This document shows, in pieces, positions 18,796-28,573 of a stretch of DNA of 64,000 bases (the first letter of the stretch is position 1; each line of letters starts with the position of its first letter). Origin of the DNA: Mycobacterium montefiorense (GTDB lineage: Bacteria > Actinomycetota > Actinomycetes > Mycobacteriales > Mycobacteriaceae); NCBI RefSeq assembly GCF_003112775.1, contig NZ_BFCH01000017.1, positions 504,938-568,937 of the forward strand. Reading direction: 5' to 3'. A program made the translations under genes and the position numbers. Under the pieces are notes generated by a model. The model did no database searches, had not been told where the DNA came from, and saw nothing but the letters and a program-made list of their open reading frames with translations.

Positions 18796-20225
18796 CCTCC
18801 GGCGCCGTCATGCCGATCGTTCGCGTGGCGATCCTCGCGCACAGCCGGCTGACAGAAATTGCCCTGCCCGCCGAACTGCCGCTGCGCGAAATCCTGCCCG
18901 CGGTACAGCGATTGGTAGTCCCGGCGGCCCAGAACGGCGATGGTGGCGGCCCCGACGATGCAACGCGCGCCGGCGCGGTTTCCCATCTGAGCCTGGCACC
19001 CATCGGGGGAGCGCCGTTCAGTCTGGACGCCAGCCTGGACACCGTCGGAGTCGTCGACGGGGATCTGCTTGCGCTGCAGCCGGTTCCGACCGGCCCGGCT
19101 GCGCCCGGCATCGTCGAGGACATCGCCGACGCCGCGATGATCTTCTCGACATCCCGGCTCAAGCCCTGGGGCACAGCTCAGATCCAGCGCGCGGCGCTGG
19201 CCGCGGCGATCTTGGTTGCCTTCCTGGCCACCGGACTGGGAGTCGGTTACCGCGTGGCAACCGGCGGGCTGGCCGGACTTGTCGCGGTCAGCGTGATCGC
19301 CGCGGTGACGGCGATCGCCGGTCTGTTCGTCACGCTGCGTTCCGAACGCACCGGGATGGCACTGTCGATGGCAGCGCTGGTTCCCATTGGCGCCGCGTGC
19401 GAGTTGGCAGTACCCGGGAGGTTCGGGGCGGCACAGCTGGTGCTGGCCGCTGCCGGTGTCACCGCGTGGTCGTTGATCGTCCTGATGGTGCCGAGTACCG
19501 AGCGTGAGCGGATCGTCGGCTTTTTCACCGCGACCGCGGTGGTCGGGGCCGGGGTATTGTTGGCCGCCGGTGCTGAATTGCTCTGGCAACTACCGATACT
19601 GACCATCGGTGCCGGCCTGGTTGTGGTGGCTCTGCTGGTGACCATCGAGGCGCCGCAGCTTTCCGCGCTGTGGGCGCGCTTCCCGCTGCCGGTCATTCCG
19701 GCACCCGGTGACCCGACTCCGTCGGCGCCGGTGCTTCGGGTGCTCGAGGATCTGCCCCGGCGGGTGCGCATCGGCGACGCTCACCAGAGTGGTTTCATCG
19801 CCGGCGCCGTGCTGCTCGGTGTGCTGGGATCGGTGACGATCGCGTTGCGCCCCGAGTCGTTGAGCGGTTGGGGTTGGTACGTGGTGGCGGCAATCGCGGC
19901 CACTTCCGTCCTGCGTGCCCGCGTGTGGGATTCGGCCGCGTGCAAGGCGTGGCTGCTGGCTCAACCGTTTCTGGTTGCCGGTGCCCTGCTGGTGTTCTAC
20001 GCGTCGACCGGACGTTTCCTCGCCGCGCTGATCGCGGCAGTGGTGCTCGTCGTGTTGGCGCTGGCGTGGGCCGTGGTGGCACTGAACCCGAGTATCGGCT
20101 CGCCGGAAACGTACTCGCTGCCGCTGCGCCGGCTGTTGGGCTTTGTCGCGACCGGTCTGGATGCTTCGCTGATTCCCGTCATCGCCTACCTGGTCGGTCT
20201 GTTCGCCTGGGTGCTCAATCGATGA
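18792..20225 (+). CDS. eccD3: ESX-3 membrane pore protein EccD3
   Basis: 477 residues. A ubiquitin-like cytosolic N-domain (about residues 8-95, MPIVRVAILAHSRLTEIALP) precedes about eleven transmembrane helices starting near residue 135. EccD forms the membrane vestibule of the ESX pore as two copies per protomer. The GTG start is uncertain (see the leader ORF at 18751); the next in-frame ATG is 18810. The stop overlaps the mycP3 ATG by 4 bp. Confidence 0.93.
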   Translation: MTSGAVMPIVRVAILAHSRLTEIALPAELPLREILPAVQRLVVPAAQNGDGGGPDDATRAGAVSHLSLAPIGGAPFSLDASLDTVGVVDGDLLALQPVPTGPAAPGIVEDIADAAMIFSTSRLKPWGTAQIQRAALAAAILVAFLATGLGVGYRVATGGLAGLVAVSVIAAVTAIAGLFVTLRSERTGMALSMAALVPIGAACELAVPGRFGAAQLVLAAAGVTAWSLIVLMVPSTERERIVGFFTATAVVGAGVLLAAGAELLWQLPILTIGAGLVVVALLVTIEAPQLSALWARFPLPVIPAPGDPTPSAPVLRVLEDLPRRVRIGDAHQSGFIAGAVLLGVLGSVTIALRPESLSGWGWYVVAAIAATSVLRARVWDSAACKAWLLAQPFLVAGALLVFYASTGRFLAALIAAVVLVVLALAWAVVALNPSIGSPETYSLPLRRLLGFVATGLDASLIPVIAYLVGLFAWVLNR

Positions 20226-21631
20226 ATCGTGCCGGATTCGCCTGCCTGAGCGCGGTGCTGGTCTTTTCACAGGCCGTTATGCCGTGGGCCTGTCCGCCGG
20301 CGTCCGCGATCAGCCAGCCGGTGGTCGACCCGGGCGTGCAACCGCCCAGCGGAGCGGCCGGCCCGGTGCAGCCGATGGAGCAGCGCGGGCCCTGCAGCGT
20401 CACCGGTGTGATCGCCGGCAGCGATCCGGCGGCGGTGACACCCAGTCAGGCAATGCTGAACCTTCCTGCGGCATGGCAGTTTTCCCGCGGTGAGGGTCAG
20501 CTGGTGGCGGTGCTCGACACCGGAGTGCGGCCGGGGCCCCGGCTGCCCAATGTCGATGCCGGCGGCGATTTCGTCGAGACGACCGACGGCCTGACCGACT
20601 GCGACGGGCACGGCACGCTGGTGGCCGGCATCGTCGCCGGGCAGCCATCCGCTGAGGACGGCTTCTCCGGCGTCGCACCCGCGGCACGTGTGTTGTCCAT
20701 CCGGACCGGGTCCGGCAAGTTCTCGCCGCGAACGCCGGGCGGCGATCCGGCAGTGGCGCGGGTCTCCCTCGCGGTCACGACGCTGGGCCGGGCGATCGTG
20801 CACGCTGCCGATCTCGGGGCTCGGGTGATCGACATCTCGGAAGTCACCTGCATGGCTGTCGATCGGCCTGTCGACCAGGCTGCACTCGGTGCGGCAATCC
20901 GCTACGCGGCGGTGGACAAGGACGCGGTGATCGTGGCGGCCGCGGGTAACACCGGGTCGACCGGATCGGTCGGCGGCGGAATGTCCTGTGAGTCAAACCC
21001 GCTCACCGATCTGAGCCGGCCGGATGATGCGCGCAACTGGGCCGGTGTCACATCGGTCTCCATTCCTTCGTGGTGGCAGCCGTACGTGCTGTCGGCAGCT
21101 TCCCTGGCACCGGATGGACAGCCGTCGAAATTCACCATGTCCGGTCCGTGGGTGGGAATCGCGGCCCCGGGCGAACACATTGTGTCGGTGAGCAATCGCG
21201 ACGGCGGCGGACTGGCCAACGGCCTGCCCGACGATCATCAGCAACTCAGCGCGCTCAGCGGCACCAGCTACGCGGCCGGCTACGTGTCGGGTGTCGCAGC
21301 GCTGGTGCGCAGCAAGTACCCCAAGCTGGCCGCCGCCGAGGTGGTGCGCCGGATCACCGCGACCGCACACAACGGCGCCCGGGTGCAGTCCAACATCGTG
21401 GGCTCCGGCAGCGTCGACGCACTGGCAGCCCTGACTTGGGAACTGCCCGCTAGCACCGGGCCGGCCGGGACGCCGGCCAAACCAGTTGCCGTGCCTGCGG
21501 CACCGGCACCGAAAGACAACACCGGCCGAACCGTTGCGTTCGCCGGGACGGCCGCGCTGGCGTTGATCGTCGCGGCTGTTGGTGCCGCGGCAGCGATCGC
21601 CGCGCGTAGACGGAAGGAGACCACCTCGTGA
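20222..21631 (+). CDS. mycP3: ESX-3 mycosin protease MycP3
   Basis: 469 residues. A signal peptide (MNRAGFACLSAVLVFSQAV to about residue 30) leads into a subtilisin-type domain. The catalytic Asp is in VLDTG (about 98), His in DGHGT (about 129), the oxyanion Asn in AAGNT (about 241) and Ser in SGTSYA (about 348). A C-terminal anchor helix (LALIVAAVGAAAAIAARRRK) keeps it in the inner membrane facing the periplasm. Mycosins stabilise the ESX complex and process some substrates. It overlaps eccD3 (ATGA) and eccE3 (GTGA). Confidence 0.95.
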   Translation: MNRAGFACLSAVLVFSQAVMPWACPPASAISQPVVDPGVQPPSGAAGPVQPMEQRGPCSVTGVIAGSDPAAVTPSQAMLNLPAAWQFSRGEGQLVAVLDTGVRPGPRLPNVDAGGDFVETTDGLTDCDGHGTLVAGIVAGQPSAEDGFSGVAPAARVLSIRTGSGKFSPRTPGGDPAVARVSLAVTTLGRAIVHAADLGARVIDISEVTCMAVDRPVDQAALGAAIRYAAVDKDAVIVAAAGNTGSTGSVGGGMSCESNPLTDLSRPDDARNWAGVTSVSIPSWWQPYVLSAASLAPDGQPSKFTMSGPWVGIAAPGEHIVSVSNRDGGGLANGLPDDHQQLSALSGTSYAAGYVSGVAALVRSKYPKLAAAEVVRRITATAHNGARVQSNIVGSGSVDALAALTWELPASTGPAGTPAKPVAVPAAPAPKDNTGRTVAFAGTAALALIVAAVGAAAAIAARRRKETTS

Positions 21632-22638
21632 GCTCGATCCCGATCCCGGGGAGCGCCCGAATCACCCTGGCCGCGTTGGCAATAGTGCCCGCAGCATTGG
21701 CCTACTCCTGGCACTCGAGTCGTGACTACTGGCTGCTCGGTATCGCCGGCGTCGCGCTGATCGTGTTGTTCGGCTGGTGGCGTGGATTGCATTTCACCAC
21801 GATCCTGGGGCGCCGGCTTTCCATCATGAGCCGCCGTTCCAACCCAACCAGCGAGCCGGACACTCAATCACCGGTTGCCGCAAAGACAACCGCCTTGGTG
21901 CGGATCGGCCCGCCCACGGCCGACGGTGCGGTGTTCCCCCTGGAGCTGATCGCCGGCTACCTGGACCGCTACGGCATCCGCGCCGACAAGGTCCGTATCA
22001 CTAGCCGCGACAACGCATCTGACGCTTCGCGACGCGAGACGTGGATAGGTATCACAGTGTCGGCGGCCGACAATCTGCCTGCTTTGCAGGCACGTTCGTC
22101 GCGCATCCCGCTGTATGAGACCGCCGAGGTCGCCGCGCGGCGGCTTGCCGACCACCTTCGGGAGATTGGATGGGAAGCCAACACGGTCGCAGCCGACGAC
22201 GTGCCCCGCTGGCTGACGGCCAAAGCCCGCGAGACGTGGCGCGCGGTACAGCGCGGCACCTCGGATTATGTTGCGGCATACCAGATCACCGTCGACTCGG
22301 CGCTGCCCGAGACGCTGGAGGCCATCCGGTCGCAGTCCGCCCGCGAGACGTGCATAGCTCTCGAGATCGGCGGGCCGCGATCGGCAGACCAGAACACGGT
22401 CGCGGCCGCGTGTGCCTTCCTCGCCGACGGGCCGCCCGAAGGTGCGCCGCCGGTGGCCGGACTCATTCCGCAGCGCGGCAACCAAGGGCCGGCGCTGGCG
22501 GCACTGGATCTGTTGTCCACGCAACGCCTTGACGGACACACCGACGTACCTGCCGACTTGCTGGCGACGCTGGACTGGCCGACGCCGATCGCCGGAGCCC
22601 ATCGGACGGCGCGAACAGAGGCGGCTAGTCCAGCATAA
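21628..22638 (+). CDS. eccE3: ESX-3 membrane complex protein EccE3
   Basis: 336 residues. Two N-terminal transmembrane helices (about 10-30 and 35-52) precede a cytosolic/peripheral domain. It is the last gene of the ESX-3 operon and a peripheral subunit of the EccB-C-D-E complex. The GTG start overlaps the mycP3 stop. The 3' end overlaps the convergent hydrolase gene by 14 bp. Confidence 0.93.
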   Translation: MSSIPIPGSARITLAALAIVPAALAYSWHSSRDYWLLGIAGVALIVLFGWWRGLHFTTILGRRLSIMSRRSNPTSEPDTQSPVAAKTTALVRIGPPTADGAVFPLELIAGYLDRYGIRADKVRITSRDNASDASRRETWIGITVSAADNLPALQARSSRIPLYETAEVAARRLADHLREIGWEANTVAADDVPRWLTAKARETWRAVQRGTSDYVAAYQITVDSALPETLEAIRSQSARETCIALEIGGPRSADQNTVAAACAFLADGPPEGAPPVAGLIPQRGNQGPALAALDLLSTQRLDGHTDVPADLLATLDWPTPIAGAHRTARTEAASPA

Positions 22639-23827
22639 GACCCTGCAAGAAGCCGGTCATCCTGCGCAGATAGTCAAGCTGACTGATATGCAACACATGA
22701 CTGCCGGGAAACCAGTGCAGCGCACAGTGATCCCAGTGCTCCCAGAGCATGACGGCTTGTCCCGGAGGCGCCATCCGGTCGGCGAGGCCGGTGATGATCA
22801 TCCGCCGGTCCTTGGAAAGCAGCGGCTGGTAGTTCAGCGGGCAGTGGTAGGCCAGCCCGGCGTTCAGCTCGTCGCGGTTGATGCTGGACAACGCAAGTCC
22901 CAGGCCGACCAGCTTGTTGGCCGGGAACCACTGGTCGAACATCGTCGCCGGTGTGACGACCGGGCAGTTGGGGATGACGGCATCCAGCCGGTCGTCGACC
23001 GAGGCCACCAGCGCGGAGGTGTAGCCGCCCAGCGAAATACCAGTCAGTGCAATGCGGTCAACGCCGGTGTGGCGCAGATAGTCGATGATGGACCGGAAGT
23101 CGTGCGCGGCCTGGGCCATCGATTCGGCGAAGCCGCTGAGCCCGCCGGAAAAGTAGCCGAAACCACTGAAAGGCGAAAGCTTTTCGGCGCGCTGGCCGTG
23201 AAACGGCAACGTGTACAACAGGACGTCGTAGCCGGACCGGTAGTACCACGGCAACGAGAAGAAGCGGCCGTTGGCCAGATACGACGACCCCATGAAGCCG
23301 TGGATGACGCACAGCGTGGGCCGCGGACCGTCGTTGTGGCGCCAATGCTGAGCGCGCACGATGTTATTGGATCCCCAGGCATTCCAGCGCTGGCGCAGCG
23401 CGGGATTGATCGCCGTGAAGCTGCTGGGGAACGAGATGTTCTCGACGGTGCCGCGCGCGATCCAGTTCGCGAGCGGACCCGCCGGCCGCGACGATACCCG
23501 TGGCAGCTCGGTGGGAGCTGGAAACGACTTCGCCGGGTCACGGTCGGCCGCCAGCTCGGCGTAGAAGTTCAGGTTGCTGCGCTCGCTACTGGATTTGGTG
23601 TGGCGCAACGAGGTGGCGACAACGACCGGTGCCGCCGTCGCGGCCAGCAGCGACGACACCCAGGTGCGCAATGCGACGTCGCCGAGGGCGGAAGCCGCGA
23701 CCACCCTGCGTTCGCGCGGCGACAGCTCCGAGAGCGGGGGCAATCCGTCGGCGCCGGGCGGCACATCGGCGCCTGGAACGTCAGGAACTGGAATGGGCGG
23801 ATCGATGGGATCTGTGTCGGGCGCCAC
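22625..23827 (-). CDS. alpha/beta hydrolase-fold protein, Rv0293c-like
   Basis: About 400 residues from GTG 23827, the length I recall for Rv0293c. The oxyanion turn is VIHGFMGSSY and the nucleophile elbow is LTGISLGGYTSAL. An acid and a histidine follow in LADRMAP and GSHVLHISQ. The N-terminal 90 residues are Pro-rich and then helical (ELSPRERRVVAASALGDVAL). No signal peptide is evident. It converges on eccE3 with a 14-bp overlap and is divergent from tam. The substrate is unknown. Confidence 0.85.
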   Translation of the reverse strand: MAPDTDPIDPPIPVPDVPGADVPPGADGLPPLSELSPRERRVVAASALGDVALRTWVSSLLAATAAPVVVATSLRHTKSSSERSNLNFYAELAADRDPAKSFPAPTELPRVSSRPAGPLANWIARGTVENISFPSSFTAINPALRQRWNAWGSNNIVRAQHWRHNDGPRPTLCVIHGFMGSSYLANGRFFSLPWYYRSGYDVLLYTLPFHGQRAEKLSPFSGFGYFSGGLSGFAESMAQAAHDFRSIIDYLRHTGVDRIALTGISLGGYTSALVASVDDRLDAVIPNCPVVTPATMFDQWFPANKLVGLGLALSSINRDELNAGLAYHCPLNYQPLLSKDRRMIITGLADRMAPPGQAVMLWEHWDHCALHWFPGSHVLHISQLDYLRRMTGFLQGLMLD

Positions 23828-23984
23828 GAACGCCGATGCTATCCCGCCACGGTGGCAAATCCTGGGCGTTTTATGAGTTCCGATGCAGAATTCCGGGCCC
23901 ACTCGGGGCGCGCGGGGGCACCATACGGTAATACGGTTTGGTCTAGATGGCCGAATGGCCGCGGTGTTGATCAGGAGGACCGAC

Positions 23985-24770
23985 ATGTGGGATCCAGACG
24001 TCTACCTGGCATTTGCAGACCATCGCAGCCGCCCGTTCTACGACTTGCTTTCGAGAGTGGGGGCCGAGCGGGCGCGCCGGGTCGTCGACCTGGGCTGCGG
24101 ACCCGGCAACCTGACGAAGTACCTGGAGAAGCGCTGGCCGGGCTCGGTCATCGAGGCGATGGACACCTCGCCGGAGATGGTGGCAGCGGCCCGGGAACGT
24201 GGCATCGATGCCTCGGTCAGCGACTTGCGCGAGTGGAAGCCGAAACCCGACACCGACTTAGTGGTCAGCAATGCGGCCCTGCATTGGGTACCCGAGCATG
24301 CCGACCTGCTGGTCCGGTGGGCCGGCCAACTGCCGGATCGATCATGGATCGCGGTCCAGATTCCGGGTAACTTCGAAACTCCGTCGCATGCCGCGGTGCG
24401 GGCGGTCGCGCGCCGCGAACATTACGCAAAGACGCTGAAAGACATACCTTTCCGGGTGGGTGCGGTGGTCCAGCCGCCGGCGCATTACGCCAATTTGCTG
24501 ATGGATGCGGGCTGCCGGGTCGATGCTTGGGAGACGACGTATCTGCACCAGCTGACCGGGGAACACCCAGTGCTGGAATGGATTACCGGTACCGCGCTGG
24601 TTCCGGTGCGTGAGCGGCTTGACGACGCGGGCTGGGAGAAGTTCCGCGAGGAGCTGATCCCGCTGCTGGACGACGCCTACCCGGCCCGCGCCGACGGCAC
24701 GACGATCTTCCCGTTCCGGCGGGTGTTCATCGTCGCCGAGGTCGGCGGTGCCCGCCGCACCGACGGATAG
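23985..24770 (+). CDS. tam: trans-aconitate 2-methyltransferase
   Basis: 261 residues. SAM-binding motif I is [15 protein letters not shown], with post-I acid in [14 protein letters not shown] and motif [18 protein letters not shown]. The N-terminus [22 protein letters not shown] is typical of Tam, which methylates trans-aconitate, an inhibitor of aconitase. AGGAGG lies 7 bp before ATG 23985. The place after Rv0293c matches Rv0294. Confidence 0.9.
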   Translation: MWDPDVYLAFADHRSRPFYDLLSRVGAERARRVVDLGCGPGNLTKYLEKRWPGSVIEAMDTSPEMVAAARERGIDASVSDLREWKPKPDTDLVVSNAALHWVPEHADLLVRWAGQLPDRSWIAVQIPGNFETPSHAAVRAVARREHYAKTLKDIPFRVGAVVQPPAHYANLLMDAGCRVDAWETTYLHQLTGEHPVLEWITGTALVPVRERLDDAGWEKFREELIPLLDDAYPARADGTTIFPFRRVFIVAEVGGARRTDG

Positions 24771-24775
24771 GGTGC

Positions 24776-26137
24776 TTACTCCTCGACGCCGCGGTCGGCG
24801 GCGATCGCCGATCGGCTGGTCGGCGTCGTGTGATGGATTTGTAGATACGTTTCGGTATAACGCATCGCGATGCGGCTGCCGGCGAAGTCCGACGGAATCA
24901 CGTCTCCGGTGCGCTGGCGCCAATCATTAAGGCGAACAGCCAGATCGGCGGCGATTGCGTCCATGCCCGAATCGCCCTCGGTCAGCAGATTGGTGGTCTC
25001 GGTGGGATCGGTTCGCAGATCGTAGAGTTCGCGTTCCGGCCGCGGCGACTTGACGAACGGCGCGACCGCCAAACCGGATGGGCTCTCCTCGATGTCCCAG
25101 GGCAGGTCCAGTAGCGGGCGTGGCACGTAGTTCTCGATGTAGCTGTATTCCTTTGTGCGGATTGCCCGAATCGGATCGAACGAGTCGTGATAGGTCTTCA
25201 TCGTGTACACCTGCTCACGCACCGGATCGGCCGCGGTATCGGCCGCGATCAGGGCGTGGGCGTGCGAGATGCCCTCGATATCGGCCGGCGCGTCGAGGCC
25301 GAGCAATTCCAGCAACGTCGGGACTAGATCGACACCGCTGAACAGCTCGTCGTAGACCCGGGGTGGGATCGCCCGGCCGGTCGGCGGGCGGATCAACAGG
25401 GCGACGCCGGTTCCAGCGTCGTACAGCGTGGATTTCGCGCGCGGCAAGGCCGGGCCGTGATCGGTGAAGAACACCACCCAGGTGTTGGCATCCAGGCCGG
25501 TTTCGGTCAGCGTGTCGATAATCCGGCCAACCGCGGCGTCGGCCGTGGTGATGGCGCCGTAGAAGTCGGCGAGATCGCCGCGTACCTCCGGGGTGTCGGG
25601 CAGGTAATCGGGCAGCTCGACGGTCGCGCTGTCGGCCGGCTGGTAGCGGTCCCGCGGGTAGGGGCGGTGGGTTTCGAAAAATCCCGCGGTCAGCAAGAAC
25701 GGTTGCTCACCGCGCTGCGGGGCGTCGTTGTGCAGCCAATCCTGGACTTTGTCCACCACGTAGTCGCAGTAGGAGTTTGACACGTCGAACTCGTCGAAGC
25801 CCAGGCGTTTCGGATAGGACGTCTCGTGTTGCATACCGAAAAGTGCTGAGTACCAGCCTGATTCAGAGAGTATCTGGGGCAGCGTGTGGACTCCGGCGCG
25901 GTATTCCCAGCCGTGATGGGCGAGGCCGACCAGCCCGTTGCTTTGCGGGTAGCGGCCGGTGAAGAACGACCCCCGCGACGGCGTGCACAGCGGCGCGGTG
26001 GCGTGGGCGCGGGTGAACAGGATGGAATCGGTGGCGAACTGGTCCAATCGCGGGCTGTCGACGTCCGGGTGACCGTAGGCGCCGAGGTAGCGCCCGAGAT
26101 CGTGCCAGTGCACGATCAGTACATTGTCGCCCGTCAC
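24776..26137 (-). CDS. sulfatase family protein, Rv0296c-like
   Basis: About 453 residues. The formylglycine motif CxPxR is present as LCTPSRGSFFTGR (Cys near residue 51). Metal-binding residues appear in HWHDLG at the N-terminus and in FFTDHGPALPRAKS in the middle. It lacks a signal peptide, so it is probably cytosolic. The start at GTG 26137 places GGAGG at 5 bp; a GTG at 26143 would leave no spacing. It hydrolyses a sulfate ester or sulfamate of unknown identity. It follows tam tail to tail, 5 bp apart. Confidence 0.88.
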   Translation of the reverse strand: MTGDNVLIVHWHDLGRYLGAYGHPDVDSPRLDQFATDSILFTRAHATAPLCTPSRGSFFTGRYPQSNGLVGLAHHGWEYRAGVHTLPQILSESGWYSALFGMQHETSYPKRLGFDEFDVSNSYCDYVVDKVQDWLHNDAPQRGEQPFLLTAGFFETHRPYPRDRYQPADSATVELPDYLPDTPEVRGDLADFYGAITTADAAVGRIIDTLTETGLDANTWVVFFTDHGPALPRAKSTLYDAGTGVALLIRPPTGRAIPPRVYDELFSGVDLVPTLLELLGLDAPADIEGISHAHALIAADTAADPVREQVYTMKTYHDSFDPIRAIRTKEYSYIENYVPRPLLDLPWDIEESPSGLAVAPFVKSPRPERELYDLRTDPTETTNLLTEGDSGMDAIAADLAVRLNDWRQRTGDVIPSDFAGSRIAMRYTETYLQIHHTTPTSRSAIAADRGVEE

Positions 26138-26287
26138 GGCCACCTCCCTACCATGCCTTGCCGACCGGCGACGATACCGCAGCCACTCCGACCCCCTTCG
26201 CCGAACGTGCTCTGAGGGCGGGTTTTCGGCGATTTCCCAGCCCGGAGCGCACGTTCGATGCGGGGTAGTGCCAGCTACGCGCGTGCG

Positions 26288-26992
26288 TCACACGGGCCGG
26301 GTGTCCGGCGGCTGAGACCATCGGTTTTCGGAGACGAACTCCGACAGGGGTCGTGCGTGGGTCCACCCGTCGAGCTCCAGCGCCGGCCGATCGGGAAACT
26401 CGGGCACTGGGCCCACGCACAGGATGGCCACCGGCTCGGCATCCGACGGCATGCCCAGCAGCTCGGCCAGCGGTTGCGGGTCGAACAGCGAGACCCAACC
26501 GACGCCAAGCCCTTCGGCCCGGGCGGCCAGCCACAGGTTCTGGATCGCGCAGGAGACCGACGCGAGATCCATCTGCGGTAGCGTGCGCCGGCCGAAGATG
26601 TGGACGTCGCGTTTGTCGGCCAGCGCCACCACGAGGAGCTCGGCGCACTCGAGTATGCCCTCGACCTTCAGTCGCAGGAATTCCCCGCCCCGCGGTCCCA
26701 GCGCTTGCGCGGTGCGTGGGCGTTCTTCGTCGACGAGGGCATGGATGTCGCGGCGCACCGCGTTGTCGGTGATCCGGATGAAACGCCACGGCTGCATCAG
26801 CCCGACGCTGGGCGCGGCGTGCGCGGCCTGCAGCAAGCGGGCCAGCACCTCTTCGGACACCGCGCTGCCGGGCACGAACCGGCGCATGTCCCGCCGTTCG
26901 GCGATCACCCGATAGACGACGCGGCGGTCTTGTGGGCTGAACGCGTGTTCGCTCACAGCGCCATCGGGGGACTCGCCGGGGGAGAATGGCAT
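26288..26992 (-). CDS. bluB: BluB-like 5,6-dimethylbenzimidazole synthase / nitroreductase family, Rv0306-like
   Basis: About 234 residues from ATG 26992; a GTG at 26956 would give 222. BluB traits are the N-terminal VYRVIAERRDMRRFVPG, the FMN-binding HAAPSVGLMQPWRFI, and ASVSCAIQNLWLAARAEGLGVGWVSLFDP. BluB splits reduced FMN to make the lower ligand of vitamin B12. No cobalamin gene or riboswitch is next to it. If it is not BluB it is another nitroreductase-fold flavoenzyme. Confidence 0.82.
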   Translation of the reverse strand: MPFSPGESPDGAVSEHAFSPQDRRVVYRVIAERRDMRRFVPGSAVSEEVLARLLQAAHAAPSVGLMQPWRFIRITDNAVRRDIHALVDEERPRTAQALGPRGGEFLRLKVEGILECAELLVVALADKRDVHIFGRRTLPQMDLASVSCAIQNLWLAARAEGLGVGWVSLFDPQPLAELLGMPSDAEPVAILCVGPVPEFPDRPALELDGWTHARPLSEFVSENRWSQPPDTRPV

Positions 26993-27032
26993 TAGCGTCA
27001 AATCTATCAACGGCAAGCCAAGGGAGCGTGCA

Positions 27033-27317
27033 GTGAAGTATTCCGACGTGCTCAACCAGCTGCCCATCGACCGCGGCGCCCGGCGCGTCTACGGCGAGCC
27101 CTACGAGACCGCCGACGGCGTCACTGTGATCCTGGCGGAAAGGCCACTCGGCGTCTTCGTCATCCACCAGGGCAAGGCGACCTGGGTGCCCGCCGTCGAC
27201 GCGAATCGCGTCGCACTGATCGGAGTGCTCACCGGCCTGCTCGCGGCGGTCATCGGCAGCCTGGCCGTGCTCCGGCAGCCGCCGTGGCCGCGGATGACGA
27301 TCACGGAGAATAGGTAA
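27033..27317 (+). CDS. small membrane-anchored protein, possibly YtfJ/GerW-like
   Basis: 94 residues from GTG. The soluble part YGEPYETADGVTVILAE resembles the start of YtfJ/GerW-type domains. It is followed by a helix near residues 62-80 (VALIGVLTGLLAAVIGSLAVL). It is divergent from bluB and its end overlaps the convergent gene at 27301 by 17 bp. Function unknown; the family link is weak. Confidence 0.6.
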   Translation: MKYSDVLNQLPIDRGARRVYGEPYETADGVTVILAERPLGVFVIHQGKATWVPAVDANRVALIGVLTGLLAAVIGSLAVLRQPPWPRMTITENR

Positions 27318-27783
27318 CGCCGACCGCCCGGACGACGCAGTCCGGCGTCATGTCAAAAGTCAACGATCGCAGCGGCAGTCCGCTCAGCACATCTGCCGGG
27401 ATAGCGGCCTTGTACTGCAGCGAGAGCTCGCCGCTGAACCTCTCGTCAACCTGCGCGACGTCGACGTTGACCTCCAGCCCCTCCGACGCGATCTCGGCTG
27501 TGGCCGCGCCGGCCTGTGCCGCGTCCCAGGGCACGTCGACGGTGACGCCGGCCAGCTTCGGCAGCATCGACAGCGTGGCGAGCACCCGTTGCCGGGTGAG
27601 CACCAGCGAGCCGGTGTAGTAGGCGACGCTGTGCGGCAACCGCACACCCGGGATGACGCCGCCGAACCGCCTGGTCACCGCGACAAAATCGGCAAGATAG
27701 AGCAGGCCCTCCGCCTCGACCTGAGCATGCAGATCGTCGGGTAGCTTGCCGATGCCGAGCAACCTGCGGACAAAGACCGCCAT
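27301..27783 (-). CDS. conserved mycobacterial protein, Rv0307c-like
   Basis: 160 residues, the length recalled for Rv0307c. No signal peptide and no enzyme motif was recognised. The sequence is mostly mixed alpha/beta with an acidic C-terminal half (VNVDVAQVDERFSGELSLQYKAAIP). It is divergent from the PAP2 phosphatase gene at 27852. No function is assigned. Confidence 0.75.
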   Translation of the reverse strand: MAVFVRRLLGIGKLPDDLHAQVEAEGLLYLADFVAVTRRFGGVIPGVRLPHSVAYYTGSLVLTRQRVLATLSMLPKLAGVTVDVPWDAAQAGAATAEIASEGLEVNVDVAQVDERFSGELSLQYKAAIPADVLSGLPLRSLTFDMTPDCVVRAVGVTYSP

Positions 27784-27851
27784 GACGCCAGTATGACGCG
27801 GAACCGGGAGGGGGTCACCAATCCGTCTGGTGCTCCTGGTATCGCTTAGGG

Positions 27852-28535
27852 ATGACCCGCAGCCGGACCGCCATGGCCGTTTACCTCGCTGTGCTGGCCG
27901 TGGTGGTCTACGTGTTGATGTGGGTGGGCTACTCCCGAAATTGGGGCTGGCTGCATTGGATCGATTGGTCGTCGCTGAACGCCTCGCACGACGTCGCGGT
28001 CAAGCATCCGGCGTGGGTGCGGTTCTGGGATGCGGTGTCGTTCTGGCTGGGGCCGGACCCACTGCGGCTGCTGGACACGGTGGCGGCGGTGGTGGCGTTG
28101 CTGCGACGCAACGTCCGCGCGGCGCTGCTGTTGGTGGCTTGCGGCATGCTGAACGGGTTTGTGTCGCTGGCGGCCAAGGGGCTGGCGAATCGTCCGCGAC
28201 CGTCGACCATGCTGGTGCCCGTGCCCCAGACGTCGTTTCCGTCGGGGCACGCGTTCGAGACGATGGCCGGCTGGCTCGCGCTGCTGGCCTTCGTGGTGCC
28301 AATGATGAGCTGGGCGATGCGTCGCGCCGCAATCGCGGTGGGCGCGCTCTGCGTGGTGTTGGTCGGGATCTCGCGGGTCACGTTGAACGTGCATTACCCG
28401 TCCGACGTGGTGGCCGGCTGGGCGCTGGGATATCTGTATGTGTTGGTGTGCTTGGCGGTGCTTCGGCCTAAGCCCGTGGCGCGCTGGGTCTTTCATTGGT
28501 CACAGCGCCGTGACCCAACCGGGGCTAAAGCTTGA
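27852..28535 (+). CDS. PAP2-family membrane phosphatase, Rv0308-like
   Basis: 227 residues, six predicted membrane segments. The three PAP2 motifs are in order: KGLANRPRPS (KxxxxxxRP), FPSGHAFE (PSGH) and SRVTLNVHYPSDVVAG (SRxxxxxHxxxD). The family removes phosphate from lipid phosphates such as phosphatidate or polyprenyl diphosphate at the outer face of the membrane. It is followed 38 bp later by an exported YkuD-like protein, so a cell-envelope role is likely. Confidence 0.88.
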   Translation: MTRSRTAMAVYLAVLAVVVYVLMWVGYSRNWGWLHWIDWSSLNASHDVAVKHPAWVRFWDAVSFWLGPDPLRLLDTVAAVVALLRRNVRAALLLVACGMLNGFVSLAAKGLANRPRPSTMLVPVPQTSFPSGHAFETMAGWLALLAFVVPMMSWAMRRAAIAVGALCVVLVGISRVTLNVHYPSDVVAGWALGYLYVLVCLAVLRPKPVARWVFHWSQRRDPTGAKA

Positions 28536-28573
28536 CTTGACCCTGAGGTTGGCGTCACCTGACGATGGAGTGT

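Noticed and set aside
19868..20221. N-terminal extension of mycP3 to 19868
   Set aside because: It lies wholly inside eccD3, while ATG 20222 begins a proper signal peptide and has the ATGA overlap.
22412..24370. A 652-codon plus-strand frame over eccE3, the hydrolase and tam
   Set aside because: It overlaps three well-supported genes and has shadow composition.
26900..27030. Cobalamin riboswitch near bluB
   Set aside because: No B12-box-like sequence or suitable leader was seen; the gap between the divergent genes is only about 40 bp.
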